64,000 bases of DNA from Dyadobacter sandarakinus (GTDB lineage: Bacteria; Bacteroidota; Bacteroidia; Cytophagales; Spirosomataceae). The stretch covers positions 558,001 through 622,000 of the forward strand of contig NZ_CP056775.1 of the NCBI RefSeq assembly GCF_016894445.1, read 5' to 3'. The notes under the pieces were generated by a model. That model did not search any database. It had not been told where the DNA came from and saw nothing but the letters and a program-made list of their open reading frames with translations. Position numbers and translations under genes: made by a program. Shown in pieces: positions 8,076 to 17,358 of this stretch (position 1 is the first letter of the stretch; the number at the start of each line of letters is the position of its first letter).

Positions 8076-11000
8076 TCACCTGGCCGGTGCGGGCGACCGG
8101 GTTGCGGCCAGTACGCGCACGGGCCCCAGTAACCCTGATGGTAAAAGGGGAGAACCGGGCTGGTAGAAAGGCAAAGTTGTAAATGTGATCTTATCTACGA
8201 CGCCGGGCTGTGCATCTCCGATCAGGCGGTTGACCCAGGTGTTGGTTACTTTTACCTGTAATGCATTGCTGCCCGCTTTCAATGCTCCGGTGATGTTGAT
8301 GCGGTAAGGTTTTTTCCACGTTATGCCGACATTTTTGCCATTGACAATCACTTCAGCAAGGTTTTTGACATCGCCGAGATCAAGCCAGTACTGCACATTT
8401 TTATCCACTGCTGGCACATTCATGGTGTTTTCGTAAGTCGCAGTTCCTGAAAAATACCTGATCCCGGCCTCCTTATTTTCTGACAGGGGAGCCAGTACCG
8501 GCAGCACTGTCTGCGCCGGAGCACCCAGGCTATCGGGAAAGCGGATTGTCCAGTTGCCGGCTACGGTAGTCAGCTCCTTTTCAGTTACCACGGGCTCGGT
8601 ATGCGCAGTAGTTGCTGTTTTTTTATCAAAAACAATAAAATAGGCCTGCCATGCATCGAACTTCACTGGAATGCTGGTCCTGCCATTCTGCATGCGGTAG
8701 GAAACACCCTGCATGGTGCCCGTCTCCGGATTCCACAGCATCGGTGTTTTGCCGGTAACCCTGAAACTGATTTCGGCTTCATTGGGATCGCCGCTGCGGT
8801 TGTCGAGCCAGTAGATGTCCGCTTCGGGCATCTGTCGGTGCACGTACATGATCCTGGCTTTTGCACCGGTAACAGCAACATCTTGCCGGATTTTCAGAGC
8901 TGCCAGTACCGTCTCGGGTGCTCCTGTTGAAACCTGGGGACTGGCCCAGATCTGGTCAGCAAGCTTTTTGAATGCTGCTGCGTCATCACTCAGGCTGGGC
9001 GAGCGCTCCGGTTTGGTTCCTGCAACCTTCATACCTGCATGGACGAGTTCACCCAGCTTTTTAAGTACGGGCAGGGTCATGGTGCTGGCCGTAGAGTCGA
9101 GTACCAGCAGCCGGTATTGTTGTCCGCCCGGCGTGGTAATCAATCCATTTTTGACGCTCAATGCTTCTTTGATAACCGTCGCATTGGCAAAGTCGAATGC
9201 ATATCCCTCCGGCACAGGCGGCAAGTGCTGGGCAAATGCCTGGGTAATGTTGTTGTTTTCACCATAATAATAAAGCACATCCACGACCGGCTTTCCCTGC
9301 TGCAAAAGATAGCAACTGCGCCCCAGGTATTCCATCCAGGCTTTACCCGGCTCCGCCCAGGTTTCCTGCCGTGTAAAGTACTGACCGAAGGGTCCCAGCG
9401 AGAAGCCGGGTTTTTTGTCGTCCAGCGGCTGGTGAACGGAGGTATGGATCACAAAGCGGTTGAGCCCGGAAGCCATTTCCAGATCAGCCGTACGTTTGAG
9501 CTTCTCAGGGTACCAGCTGAATCCGTTCCCCACGGAGGTCATCGATTCGGCTGCCACCAGATTTTGTCCGTAAATGTGCGCCACCGACGCCGACTCCCGG
9601 ATATCCGCCTCACTCCGGACCTCCTCATCATTACCGCCGGCCAGGCTTCCGGGTGTCCACATGGCGCCCATCGGGATGTCGGCCCTGCGCTTAACATCCA
9701 TGCCGTCGGCCAGGTAAATGCGGCCATTTTCGTGCGATTCGGTGTAGCGCTTCATGCCCCGGGCTTTGAGTGCATTGCCGATTTCCTCGTAGTGGTTCTC
9801 AACGATCATTTCCCCGATCGTTTTTCTGAAATCCCATAAAAATTGTTCGCTGGCCGCGGGACTTTTTACAATGCGGCCCGTCAGCACGGGAATCCACGGC
9901 AGGAGATCATAGCCGCGACGTTTCCGGAACTCCTCCGGCATAGCCTTGGTCCAGGTCATATGTCCGGCCTCGTAGCTGTCGAGCACCATGTACTGCAGTC
10001 CCTTTGTGCCCATTTGCCCGCCGGTGGCATCTTTATACATGTCGAGATACGTATCCATGTACTTCCTCACGGCTGTTTTATCGAGCTTGTCCACTTCCAG
10101 ACCCGTAGCCTCTGGAGATGCCGGGTGGTTTTTACGGCCTGTTATGGAATAGCCGAGGCGCAGCACAGTCCATGTTCCGGCAGGCGGTGTCCAGTCCAAT
10201 GTACCGTCGGCGGCCATTTTGGAAGTAAGGTCCAGCACGTTCGCCAACTGGACCGCATCGGTGTCTCCCGACTTGAAATACGGTGTGCCTTCCTTCCAGG
10301 GGCTGAAACCTGCCTTTTCTTCAAACTGATCGATGCGGTCTGTATTAAACAGGTTGATCTCGGCGACTTCCACACCCTCCGGCCCGGCAGGCTGTGCACT
10401 CGCCCCGAACATCGCCCCGAAGGGATTTGCGGGAGGCGGCAGGGTTTTGAACGTCACCCTGAAATACTTGCCCGTCACCGGTGCAAAGCTCACAGTGTTC
10501 TGAGGCACCGTACTGCCTTTGATCTGCGCGACGTCTTTGAAATGAATACCATCATCGCTCACTTTCAGGGCGCGGTTATTGGGTGCTCCCGTAAATTCCG
10601 CCAGTGCGCCGCCACTACTTGCCCCCACGATCGTCAGTGCCTTGAAAGTTTGGGGCGATGCAAATTCGTACTGGATCCACATATCCTGTCCTATTTCCAT
10701 GGGAGGTAGTAAGGTGGTTTTTCCAAGGTCACCGTCTGTCAGCTGTGCCAGGTTGAACGTGCCGCCGCTGGAAGTAACCTTTGGAGCCAGCATATCCAGC
10801 GTCTTTTCAGATTCAGGAAGCTTGTAAGCGATAACCGCAGCATCGGCATAGTAGGTAGGCAGCTCGCCCACAGGACCGGTGAGCCCGTCTGAGGGAGGGA
10901 GCGGTACATTCTGGAACTTGCTGGTGGTGGGCTGAGGAGAGGGGAGTTTTCCCGTAAATGCCTTGCCGCCTGTCACCTGGGTCTCTGTCCAGACGTACTT

Positions 11001-11393
11001 TTTCATCGCATCACTAGCCGGTACCCATGGTCCGCCTGTGACACTCCACCCCGGTGACCCGGCAATGGCCATTTCCAGTCCGAGCCGGGTAGCCAGCTCC
11101 GTAGTATGCCTGAATGCATCCTTCCATTCGGGCGTCATAAACACGAGCTTCCGGGGTGTGACATTGGGTGTAAACAAACTGGCATCGAAGTTTTGAAAAC
11201 CGCCAATGCCAACCCTTTTCATCCATTCCAGGTCTTTGGTAATACCTTCTTTGGTGATATTTCCATTCATCCAGTGCCACCACACGCGGGGCTTGGCAGC
11301 ATCGGGTGGAGTCAGGAAGCTGGTTTGAAGCGTGTTTTTCTGGGCAAAGGAACATGCCGGGAGCAGGCATGCGAACAGCAGCAGTTTCTTCAT
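8076..11393 (-). CDS. Secreted GH106-like glycoside hydrolase (alpha-L-rhamnosidase family)
   Basis: 1105 residues with an N-terminal signal peptide (MKKLLLFACLLPACSFA, cut before Q). The segment PRVWWHWMNGNITKEGI followed by DLEWMKRVGIGGFQNFD is typical of GH106-like hydrolases (PF17132). Further family features are GSPGWSVTGGPWV, a long catalytic barrel (SYEAGHMTWTKAMPEEFRKR; YTESHENG; AAESMTSVGNGFSW), and a C-terminal galactose-binding-like beta-sandwich with LAEVIVNGKNVGITWKKPY. GH106 enzymes remove terminal alpha-L-rhamnose from plant polysaccharides or glycosides; exact specificity cannot be read here. A lipobox-like Cys at position 14 (LPAC) makes lipidation an alternative. No SusC/D pair sits next to it, so it is not in a classical utilisation locus. 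Confidence 0.8.
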   Translation of the reverse strand: MKKLLLFACLLPACSFAQKNTLQTSFLTPPDAAKPRVWWHWMNGNITKEGITKDLEWMKRVGIGGFQNFDASLFTPNVTPRKLVFMTPEWKDAFRHTTELATRLGLEMAIAGSPGWSVTGGPWVPASDAMKKYVWTETQVTGGKAFTGKLPSPQPTTSKFQNVPLPPSDGLTGPVGELPTYYADAAVIAYKLPESEKTLDMLAPKVTSSGGTFNLAQLTDGDLGKTTLLPPMEIGQDMWIQYEFASPQTFKALTIVGASSGGALAEFTGAPNNRALKVSDDGIHFKDVAQIKGSTVPQNTVSFAPVTGKYFRVTFKTLPPPANPFGAMFGASAQPAGPEGVEVAEINLFNTDRIDQFEEKAGFSPWKEGTPYFKSGDTDAVQLANVLDLTSKMAADGTLDWTPPAGTWTVLRLGYSITGRKNHPASPEATGLEVDKLDKTAVRKYMDTYLDMYKDATGGQMGTKGLQYMVLDSYEAGHMTWTKAMPEEFRKRRGYDLLPWIPVLTGRIVKSPAASEQFLWDFRKTIGEMIVENHYEEIGNALKARGMKRYTESHENGRIYLADGMDVKRRADIPMGAMWTPGSLAGGNDEEVRSEADIRESASVAHIYGQNLVAAESMTSVGNGFSWYPEKLKRTADLEMASGLNRFVIHTSVHQPLDDKKPGFSLGPFGQYFTRQETWAEPGKAWMEYLGRSCYLLQQGKPVVDVLYYYGENNNITQAFAQHLPPVPEGYAFDFANATVIKEALSVKNGLITTPGGQQYRLLVLDSTASTMTLPVLKKLGELVHAGMKVAGTKPERSPSLSDDAAAFKKLADQIWASPQVSTGAPETVLAALKIRQDVAVTGAKARIMYVHRQMPEADIYWLDNRSGDPNEAEISFRVTGKTPMLWNPETGTMQGVSYRMQNGRTSIPVKFDAWQAYFIVFDKKTATTAHTEPVVTEKELTTVAGNWTIRFPDSLGAPAQTVLPVLAPLSENKEAGIRYFSGTATYENTMNVPAVDKNVQYWLDLGDVKNLAEVIVNGKNVGITWKKPYRINITGALKAGSNALQVKVTNTWVNRLIGDAQPGVVDKITFTTLPFYQPGSPLLPSGLLGPVRVLAATRSPAPAR

Positions 11394-11539
11394 ATCAGGT
11401 TCAGGTTTGTGGTAATAAAAGTCCGGTCAGCTGAGCAGCTTGGACAGCACCTCCGGGTCTGGATCGGGAAGGGCAGGTACTGTCATATCTACTCGTTACC
11501 CGCGTCCAGGCTTGATTGAAGCCCTATTTGTAATACCTG

Positions 11540-11587
11540 AAAGAAAAAATGGGAAATAAACGGGAACCTGCTCCCGTCATTTCCCAT
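11540..11587 (-). terminator. Terminator of the dienelactone hydrolase gene
   Basis: On the minus strand ATGGGAAAT...ACGGGA pairs with TCCCGT...ATTTCCCAT (9-bp outer arms at 11579-11587 and 11549-11557), and TTTTTTCTTT follows. It starts 13 bases past the stop codon. Confidence 0.8.
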
Positions 11588-11599
11588 CGTCGCTGCCCG

Positions 11600-12484
11600 C
11601 TACTTCAGCTTGTCGGCAAAGAACTCGACCGTACGTTTCCAGGCAAGTTCGGCGGCGGCTTTGTCGTAGCGCGGCGTAGTGTCGTTGTGAAAGCCGTGGT
11701 TTGCGTCGGGGTACATGTAGGCTGTATATTCCTTTTTGTCGGCCTTCAATGCAGCCTCGTAGGCAGGCCATCCCTCGTTCACGCGGGTATCGAGCGCGGC
11801 ATAGTGGATCAGCAGCGGAGCTTTGATCGCGGCAACATCCTGGGCTGCCGGCTGACCTCCGTAAAAAGGCACGGCCGCTGCAAGGCCGGGAATGCGCACC
11901 GCCATCATATTGGCGATCCAGCCACCAAAGCAGAAGCCTACCACACCTACTTTTCCATTACAATCCTTGTGGTTTTTGAGGTACTCAAATGCCGCAATGA
12001 AGTCTTCCAGCATCTCGTCCCGATTGCGTTTGGATTGCAGGGTGCGGCCTTCGTCGTCGTTGCCCGGGTAGCCGCCCAGGGGGGTTAATGCATCCGGGGC
12101 GATGGAAATAAAACCGGCCACTGCCGCGCGCCGGGCAACGTCCTCGATGTACGGGTTCAGCCCCCTGTTTTCATGCACTACCACAATCCCGCCGAGTTTG
12201 CCTTTCGCATTGGCAGGCCTGGACAGCAATGCCTTGATCGTGCCGCCACCTTTGGGCGAAGGATAGTTTACGTACTCCGATTGCAGCCTGGGATCATTTG
12301 CTTTTACCTGAATGGCTCCATGGTAATCAGGCATCAGGAAGCTCATCAGGGAGGTTACCGTGATTCCGCCAACCGCATAGGCAGACAGTTTTTGCATAAA
12401 GTCGCGCCTTTCAAGCCTGTTGTGGGCATAATCATCATAAAGGTCGAATATCTCCTGCTTGATATCTTCTTTTTTAAGCTGCAT
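11600..12484 (-). CDS. Dienelactone hydrolase family protein
   Basis: 294-residue alpha/beta hydrolase. The nucleophile motif is GFCFGG with Cys185, and the family's Asp and His lie in YAALDTRVN and DANHGFHND, giving the Cys-Asp-His triad of dienelactone hydrolases (PF01738). The oxyanion-side Glu appears in VVHENRGLN. The first 65 residues hold a basic segment ([18 protein letters not shown]) followed by a hydrophobic stretch, like a degenerate twin-arginine signal or membrane anchor, so it may act in the periplasm. The natural substrate is unknown; ester or lactone hydrolysis is expected. It is followed by a strong terminator and is probably monocistronic. Confidence 0.85.
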   Translation of the reverse strand: MQLKKEDIKQEIFDLYDDYAHNRLERRDFMQKLSAYAVGGITVTSLMSFLMPDYHGAIQVKANDPRLQSEYVNYPSPKGGGTIKALLSRPANAKGKLGGIVVVHENRGLNPYIEDVARRAAVAGFISIAPDALTPLGGYPGNDDEGRTLQSKRNRDEMLEDFIAAFEYLKNHKDCNGKVGVVGFCFGGWIANMMAVRIPGLAAAVPFYGGQPAAQDVAAIKAPLLIHYAALDTRVNEGWPAYEAALKADKKEYTAYMYPDANHGFHNDTTPRYDKAAAELAWKRTVEFFADKLK

Positions 12485-12732
12485 GGGCCTGGTCTGTTTT
12501 ATGGTTGAAAATCCTTACAAAGAAGGGCGCGTGCAGCTCAATTTACTACTTGAACGAGGTGATCGTATGCACAGTTTGACGGACAACTGCAATGATCAGC
12601 AGAGCCGTGCAATCAGTCAGTAAATGCTACCGGCTGCCTGCGTTACACGCGCTGGTACCGGGGAAGTCATTTTGTCCCGACACCCCCCTGCGGATGTCTC
12701 TTTATGGGATGCAGCATGCCGGGCCGGGCGCT

Positions 12733-12740
12733 TACTTTTG
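12733..12740 (+). promoter_or_regulatory. Predicted -7 element for the VOC gene at 12784
   Basis: TACTTTTG matches the Bacteroidota -7 consensus TAnnTTTG, 43 bases before the ATG. No clear TTTG sits at -33, so this is a half-match. The rest of the 299-bp gap from 12485 to 12783 shows nothing else I can support. Confidence 0.35.
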
Positions 12741-12783
12741 GATTCACAAGCATTCACAATAATCAGCCAAAATCCTTTCAACC

Positions 12784-13215
12784 ATGCCCAAGATCAATAC
12801 TTACCTGAACTTTGACGGACAGGCAGAAGAAGCTTTCAACTTTTACAAATCCGTATTCGGAGGTGAATTTATGATGGTACAGCGGATGAGCGATATGCCG
12901 GGTGCGGAGCGGCTGCCCGAAAGTGAGCGCAACCGGGTTATGCATATTTCCCTGCCTTTTGGTACAAACGACGTGCTTATGGCCTCGGACATCCTTCCTT
13001 CGGCGGGACATAAGCTTACGGTCGGTAACTTTTCCTATATATCGGTTTTTGCAGACAGCCGTGAACAGGCCGATGCATTTTTTAACGGCCTTTCACAAGG
13101 CGGAAATATTGAGATGCCCATGGAGGATGCTTTCTGGGGAGATTACTTCGGCAGTTTTCAGGATAAATATGGTGTAGGCTGGATGATCAACTTTCCGGCC
13201 CAGCATCAGGGATAG
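12784..13215 (+). CDS. VOC family protein, PhnB-like (first of three in the window)
   Basis: 143-residue small protein of the vicinal-oxygen-chelate/glyoxalase superfamily, PhnB/YjdN-like branch. It begins MPKINTYLNFDGQAEEAFNFYKSVFGGEF and ends with the typical FWGDYFGSFQDKYGVGWMINF. The fold is two beta-alpha-beta3 units; metal-binding residues are not obvious in the N-terminal half, as in many members without known chemistry. Function is unknown. It resembles the products at 19360 and 23305, sharing the N-terminal aromatic FYK motif and the C-terminal D-K-x-G-V/I-x-W-M motif. A strong terminator follows. Confidence 0.85.
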   Translation: MPKINTYLNFDGQAEEAFNFYKSVFGGEFMMVQRMSDMPGAERLPESERNRVMHISLPFGTNDVLMASDILPSAGHKLTVGNFSYISVFADSREQADAFFNGLSQGGNIEMPMEDAFWGDYFGSFQDKYGVGWMINFPAQHQG

Positions 13216-13244
13216 TATTTCTTTTTTGTTCCTTCAAAAGATCT

Positions 13245-13282
13245 CGCGGACTGCCTTGCCTGGGCAGCTCCGCGTTTTTTTT
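13245..13282 (+). terminator. Terminator after the VOC gene
   Basis: A CGCGGA-CTGCC stem pairs with GGCAG-C-TCCGCG and is followed by eight T residues. Confidence 0.8.
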
Positions 13283-13329
13283 GCCATGGGACTGCTTTCC
13301 GGAAAGTGGTGCCGAAGGAGCAGGCAGGT

Positions 13330-15849
13330 TCACTCGATAGGCAGGTATATGCTGAATACCGAACCCGCATCCGGCTCGCTGGTGGCTGTGATAGCCCCGC
13401 CATGATTGAATGCTACCTTCTCGCAAATGGCCAGCCCGATGCCCGTACCGGGAAACTCGCTCTTGCCATGCAGCCGCTGAAAAACCTGGAAGATCCGGTC
13501 TTTATACATCGGATCAAAGCCGATACCATTATCAACTACGTCGATCTGGTGGTACCGTGCCACACTCCTGCGGGCCACTACTTTCGGCGGCAGGGCTGTC
13601 AGTATCCGGGCATCAATGCGGATCACAGGCGGGATGCCGGGTTTGTGAAATTTAAGTGCATTGCTGATCAGGTTGTTGAAAAGCTGCATCAGCTGCGACT
13701 GGTCGCCCGTAATAATGGGCAGTTTCCCGATCTCTATGGTTGCTCCGGTTTCTTCAATGGATAGTTCGAGGTCAGAGAGTACCCATTTCATCACGGTTTT
13801 GAGTGAAACCAGGTCACGTTTGATCTCCTGGTTGGAAACCCGGGAAAATGACAGCAGGTCTTCTATCAAGGCAGACATGCGGCTGGCGGCCTGCTGCATT
13901 CTGCTCAGGTAGCTTGCCGCTTCCTGACCAATGTCCGTCCCGATCTTTCCGGCCAGCAGCGTACCAAAAGTCTGAATCTTACGCAGTGGCTCCTGCAGGT
14001 CATGCGAGGCAACATAGGAAAACTGCTGCAGACTGTTGTTGGAGTTGACGAGGCGCTTGTTGGTTTGTACCAGCTCCTCATTAATTCCTTCAATCTGCGC
14101 CACATTGTCTTCCAGTTCCTGGTTAATATTCACCAGCTTTTCATTGGTAGCGGCAAGCTCCTCGGTCCGCTGCTGTACCAGCCGTTCGAGGGTGCTGAGC
14201 AAAGCGCGGTGCTCGGTAACATCCTGCATGGTACCGCCCAGCTTGTAGGCGTGCCGGTCATTGTCAAAGTAGGTCCTTCCCTGTGCTGTCAAGGTTTTGC
14301 GCAAGCCGGTTTTATCCTGGTCCAATGTAAACTCAACCTTGAACACCCGCTCGCTATTTGCAGTCAGACATTCCTCCACAACCTGCCGCAGCTTGGTGCG
14401 GTCAGGCTCCTGCACTTTTTCGTATATATCCGCGAAAGTGGCCGTAAAGCCGGGTTCGAAATCAAACCACTGTCCCAGGCGCCGGGAAAAGCTCAGCTTC
14501 TGTGTTTCCAGATCGAGCTGCCAGGTACCCAGCTCGGCAAGGTCCACTGCACCGCGCAGGGTACTTTCAGCTTCTTCGATTTTCTGGCGCGCAAGCACTT
14601 GCTCGGTTACGTCTATCCCGATCGCCAGCACCGCACTGATCCGGCCGTCGGCATCGTGCAAAGGTGTATTGGTAAAGTCAAAGTACCGGTGGTGTTCCCC
14701 GTCGTCCTTGTGCAGTGTGACGGGATTGGCATAAGAGCGGTTTATTTTTCCGGTAATAAAAATATCATCCAGTACATCCACCAGGTGCTGCCGGCCGGGG
14801 TCCTGTACGATCTGCCGCAGCGGCTTGCCTGCTATGTCCGGACCTTTGCCTACAATTTCGATAAAAGCCTGATTGGGCATTTCAATGATCAGGTCACGGC
14901 CGCGGAGTAGCCCGATGGCAGTCGGGAATGCAGCCAGTACCGCCGCCAGATTGGCTTCACTGGCGCGGGAAGCTTTCAGTGCCTGCACCTCATGGGTAAC
15001 ATCCACCGCCATATGAAATATGCCGAACACGTTACCTTCGTGATCGAACATGGGTTTATAAATGAAGTCGAAATAGTAAGTGCCGGATCTGCCATTCTGA
15101 TGCAGCACTACCGGCGCTGCCTGCAATTCAATGGTTTTGCCGGTCACAAAAACCTGGTCGAGCAGGTCCAGGGATGATTGTTCGTCCAGCTCGGGGACAG
15201 CATCTCTTAATGTTTCTCCAATAACAGTTCTGTCCTTTCCCCAGTAGCTGATCATTACGTCATTGGCAAACTCAATCTTCAATGACCTTCCCATGTACAT
15301 GGCAGTAGCGACGGGAGCTTCCTCGATCAGATATTGCAGCCGCTGTTCAAGACCTTTGGCGCGGGCAAGTTGTTCTTTTGCAGATAAATGCGAAGCTTCC
15401 TCAGCCGAAATGTTGAAGGAGCCCTTCTTTTCATGCTCCTGAAAACGGTTGAGGTGTTTGGAAACATCCTGTAAAATGCCATGCAGCTTGGGAGAGGGCT
15501 TTGCAGGGTCAAAAACAGCCTGTCCCCTGCAATGCAGCCACCGCGGCGTACCTTCACTCGCCACACAATGCCGGAAATCAATTTCTACTTCTTTACCGGG
15601 TATACCTTCCATTACTTCCCGGAAGCATTTTAGTAAGCGGGCCCGGTCGCGGCTGTCGGCAAAGTCAAAGATATGCGGATAGGGAATAATGTCCTCAGTT
15701 GCACCCAGCAGCTGCTGGGCGATTGGGGATAAATGAAACTCCTTGCTGTCCGGGTTCAATTCCCAGATGCCTATGCCGGCAGCAGTGAGTGCAGCAGTCA
15801 TGCCCTCCATTCTGTCTTCTTCGCTGACGGTCTTTGAGAAGCTGTTCAT
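13330..15849 (-). CDS. Cytoplasmic multi-PAS sensor histidine kinase
   Basis: 839 residues without membrane segments. Four PAS-like domains are seen at about 16-130 (GIGIWELNPDSKEFHLSP), 170-290, 300-420 and 425-550 (DLAELGTWQLDLETQKLSFS). A coiled coil of Asn, Gln and Glu residues follows (~555-605), then HisKA with His616 in ASHDLQEPLRKIQ, and HATPase to the end (NLISNALKF, DNGIGFDP, GTGIGLAI). The kinase core closely resembles the second core of the giant kinase at 2722. No response regulator gene is adjacent, so its partner is elsewhere. It lies 132 bp after the dehydrogenase gene on the same strand, with a perfect hairpin between them, so separate transcription is more likely. Confidence 0.88.
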   Translation of the reverse strand: MNSFSKTVSEEDRMEGMTAALTAAGIGIWELNPDSKEFHLSPIAQQLLGATEDIIPYPHIFDFADSRDRARLLKCFREVMEGIPGKEVEIDFRHCVASEGTPRWLHCRGQAVFDPAKPSPKLHGILQDVSKHLNRFQEHEKKGSFNISAEEASHLSAKEQLARAKGLEQRLQYLIEEAPVATAMYMGRSLKIEFANDVMISYWGKDRTVIGETLRDAVPELDEQSSLDLLDQVFVTGKTIELQAAPVVLHQNGRSGTYYFDFIYKPMFDHEGNVFGIFHMAVDVTHEVQALKASRASEANLAAVLAAFPTAIGLLRGRDLIIEMPNQAFIEIVGKGPDIAGKPLRQIVQDPGRQHLVDVLDDIFITGKINRSYANPVTLHKDDGEHHRYFDFTNTPLHDADGRISAVLAIGIDVTEQVLARQKIEEAESTLRGAVDLAELGTWQLDLETQKLSFSRRLGQWFDFEPGFTATFADIYEKVQEPDRTKLRQVVEECLTANSERVFKVEFTLDQDKTGLRKTLTAQGRTYFDNDRHAYKLGGTMQDVTEHRALLSTLERLVQQRTEELAATNEKLVNINQELEDNVAQIEGINEELVQTNKRLVNSNNSLQQFSYVASHDLQEPLRKIQTFGTLLAGKIGTDIGQEAASYLSRMQQAASRMSALIEDLLSFSRVSNQEIKRDLVSLKTVMKWVLSDLELSIEETGATIEIGKLPIITGDQSQLMQLFNNLISNALKFHKPGIPPVIRIDARILTALPPKVVARRSVARYHQIDVVDNGIGFDPMYKDRIFQVFQRLHGKSEFPGTGIGLAICEKVAFNHGGAITATSEPDAGSVFSIYLPIE

Positions 15850-15946
15850 TGTGCTCAGGCAAGATTACTTCCTGCGGAACCCGGATATAAGCCTTCGCCC
15901 GCCTTGAAGTTGTAGTGTGGAATTAATTTATTTCGGCAGGAAGATG

Positions 15947-15977
15947 AAGATGTCCGGAAGTACCTTCCGGACATCTT
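15947..15977 (-). terminator. Perfect hairpin between dehydrogenase and kinase genes
   Basis: 14-bp perfect arms (AAGATGTCCGGAAG and its complement) around a 3-base loop, directly after the dehydrogenase stop. The T-tract is weak on the minus strand, so it may be a terminator or an mRNA 3'-end stabiliser. Confidence 0.55.
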
Positions 15978-15981
15978 TCTA

Positions 15982-17139
15982 TTAAGGTTTCAATACAACC
16001 TTCACGCAATCGTCTTCCTTATTGTTAAAGATTTCGTACATTCTTGATGCGTCGGTAAGCGGCACTTTGTGGGTGATGATGTCATCCAGCACTACCTTTC
16101 CTTCCTGTACCAATGCAATCAGGTGATCAATGTACTTATGGACGGTTGCTTGTCCGCCCTTCATCTGAATACCCTTGTCAAACCACTGGTGCAGCGGGAA
16201 ATTATCAAACGGAGTACCATATACGCCTACCACGGTCACCACACCGCCCCTGCGGACTGCATCCAGGCAATAACCCAGTGTTTTCATGGTTCCTACCTGT
16301 GCGCGCACTACGTTCAATGCTTTTTCTACAAAGTTGCGGTCGGCTTCCATGCCTACTGCATCCACACATACATCGGCTCCGTAGCCTCCGGTCATCTGGC
16401 GGATTTCGTCCACGGCATTGGTGCGGGATGCATCAATGGTTTCTACGTGAGCTGCTTTTTTAGCCATTTCGAGCCGGTAGGGCAGGATGTCCACGCCAAT
16501 TACCCGGCTTGCACCGCGGATCCAGGCTGCCTTCATGGCCATGATGCCCACCGGTCCGCAGCCAAATACCACCACCACTTCGCCGCCTTTGAGCTGTGCC
16601 CAGTCAATCGCTGCCCAGCCGGTCGGGAAAATATCGGTCAGGAATAAAGCCTGGTCATCGGTAAGGTTATCGGGAACCACGCGCGGTCCAATGTCGGAGT
16701 AGGGTACCCGTACATATTCAGCCTGGCCGCCGCTGTATCCGCCATAAAGATCTGTATAGCCAAATAGTGCGCCGCCTTTTCCTTTGAGCAGGCCGCCTTC
16801 AGGTCCGTAAAATTCAGGGTTTGAATTTTCACAATGCGTATGCAGATCCATGCTGCAGAAGTGGCAGTGTCCGCAGGCGATCGGAAATGGTATTACCACC
16901 CGGTCACCTCTTTTAAGATTGTTGACACCGGCTCCCACTTCCTCTACCACGCCCATGAACTCGTGTCCGAGGATCAGGTCTTTGGGCTGGGGAAAGAGTC
17001 CGTTGTAAATGTGCAGATCGGAACCGCAGATGGCAGTGGAAGTCACTTTCAGGATGGTATCCCTTGGATTTTCAATGCGCGGATCCTCTACATTGTCAAC
17101 GCTCACATTTTTTTTTCCGTGAAAAACTAAGGCTTTCAT
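15982..17139 (-). CDS. Zinc-dependent alcohol/formaldehyde dehydrogenase
   Basis: 385-residue medium-chain dehydrogenase. Catalytic zinc ligands are Cys38 (AICGSDLH) and His59-Glu60 (GHEFMG). The structural zinc loop has Cys89, Cys92, Cys95 and Cys103. The NAD-binding motif is VFGCGPVG. Length and the loops NGLFPQPKDLILGHEF and NPEFYGPEGG match the glutathione-independent formaldehyde dehydrogenase group, so oxidation of formaldehyde or another small aldehyde or alcohol is likely, but substrate cannot be fixed. The frame extends 19 codons upstream; I choose the ATG at 17139 because MKALVFHGKKNV is the conserved start of the family. Confidence 0.88.
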   Translation of the reverse strand: MKALVFHGKKNVSVDNVEDPRIENPRDTILKVTSTAICGSDLHIYNGLFPQPKDLILGHEFMGVVEEVGAGVNNLKRGDRVVIPFPIACGHCHFCSMDLHTHCENSNPEFYGPEGGLLKGKGGALFGYTDLYGGYSGGQAEYVRVPYSDIGPRVVPDNLTDDQALFLTDIFPTGWAAIDWAQLKGGEVVVVFGCGPVGIMAMKAAWIRGASRVIGVDILPYRLEMAKKAAHVETIDASRTNAVDEIRQMTGGYGADVCVDAVGMEADRNFVEKALNVVRAQVGTMKTLGYCLDAVRRGGVVTVVGVYGTPFDNFPLHQWFDKGIQMKGGQATVHKYIDHLIALVQEGKVVLDDIITHKVPLTDASRMYEIFNNKEDDCVKVVLKP

Positions 17140-17199
17140 ATGTTTATGATTAGTTAACAAAAAACCTTTAAAACAATTATCATTCCTGCCTGGCACTAC

Positions 17200-17358
17200 T
17201 TAATCCGCACTATGCTTCTGTCCGAGACGGAATAATGTATTGCGGATAAAATTACGGATCGGTTTACCCAGGAAGATCAGCGCGGGTATAGCGAGCACGC
17301 ACACTGCCAGCATAATCAGGTATCCGAGGTAGTTGCTGTTGAGTCCAACGTTGATAAA
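17200..17358 (-). pseudogene. Out-of-frame 3' end of the YihY/BrkB gene
   Basis: Reading on from codon 376 of the YihY/BrkB gene after a -1 shift at the run of four A (17356-17359) gives 52 more residues and a TAA at 17202-17200. They form a membrane helix (YLGYLIMLAVCVLAIPALIFL) and a basic tail (GKPIRNFIRNTLFRLGQ). This is the usual end of holin-like (Phage_holin_3_6-type) domains and pairs naturally with the preceding hydrophobic helix. The zero-frame end (STLDSTATTSDT) looks unnatural. One extra base in the homopolymer would restore a 428-residue protein. A sequencing indel or a recent mutation is more likely than programmed shifting. Confidence 0.6.

Noticed and set aside
9039..10709. 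Long plus-strand frames opposite the GH106-like gene
   Set aside because: They lie fully inside a clear 1105-residue gene on the minus strand, show no domain signature and have shadow composition.
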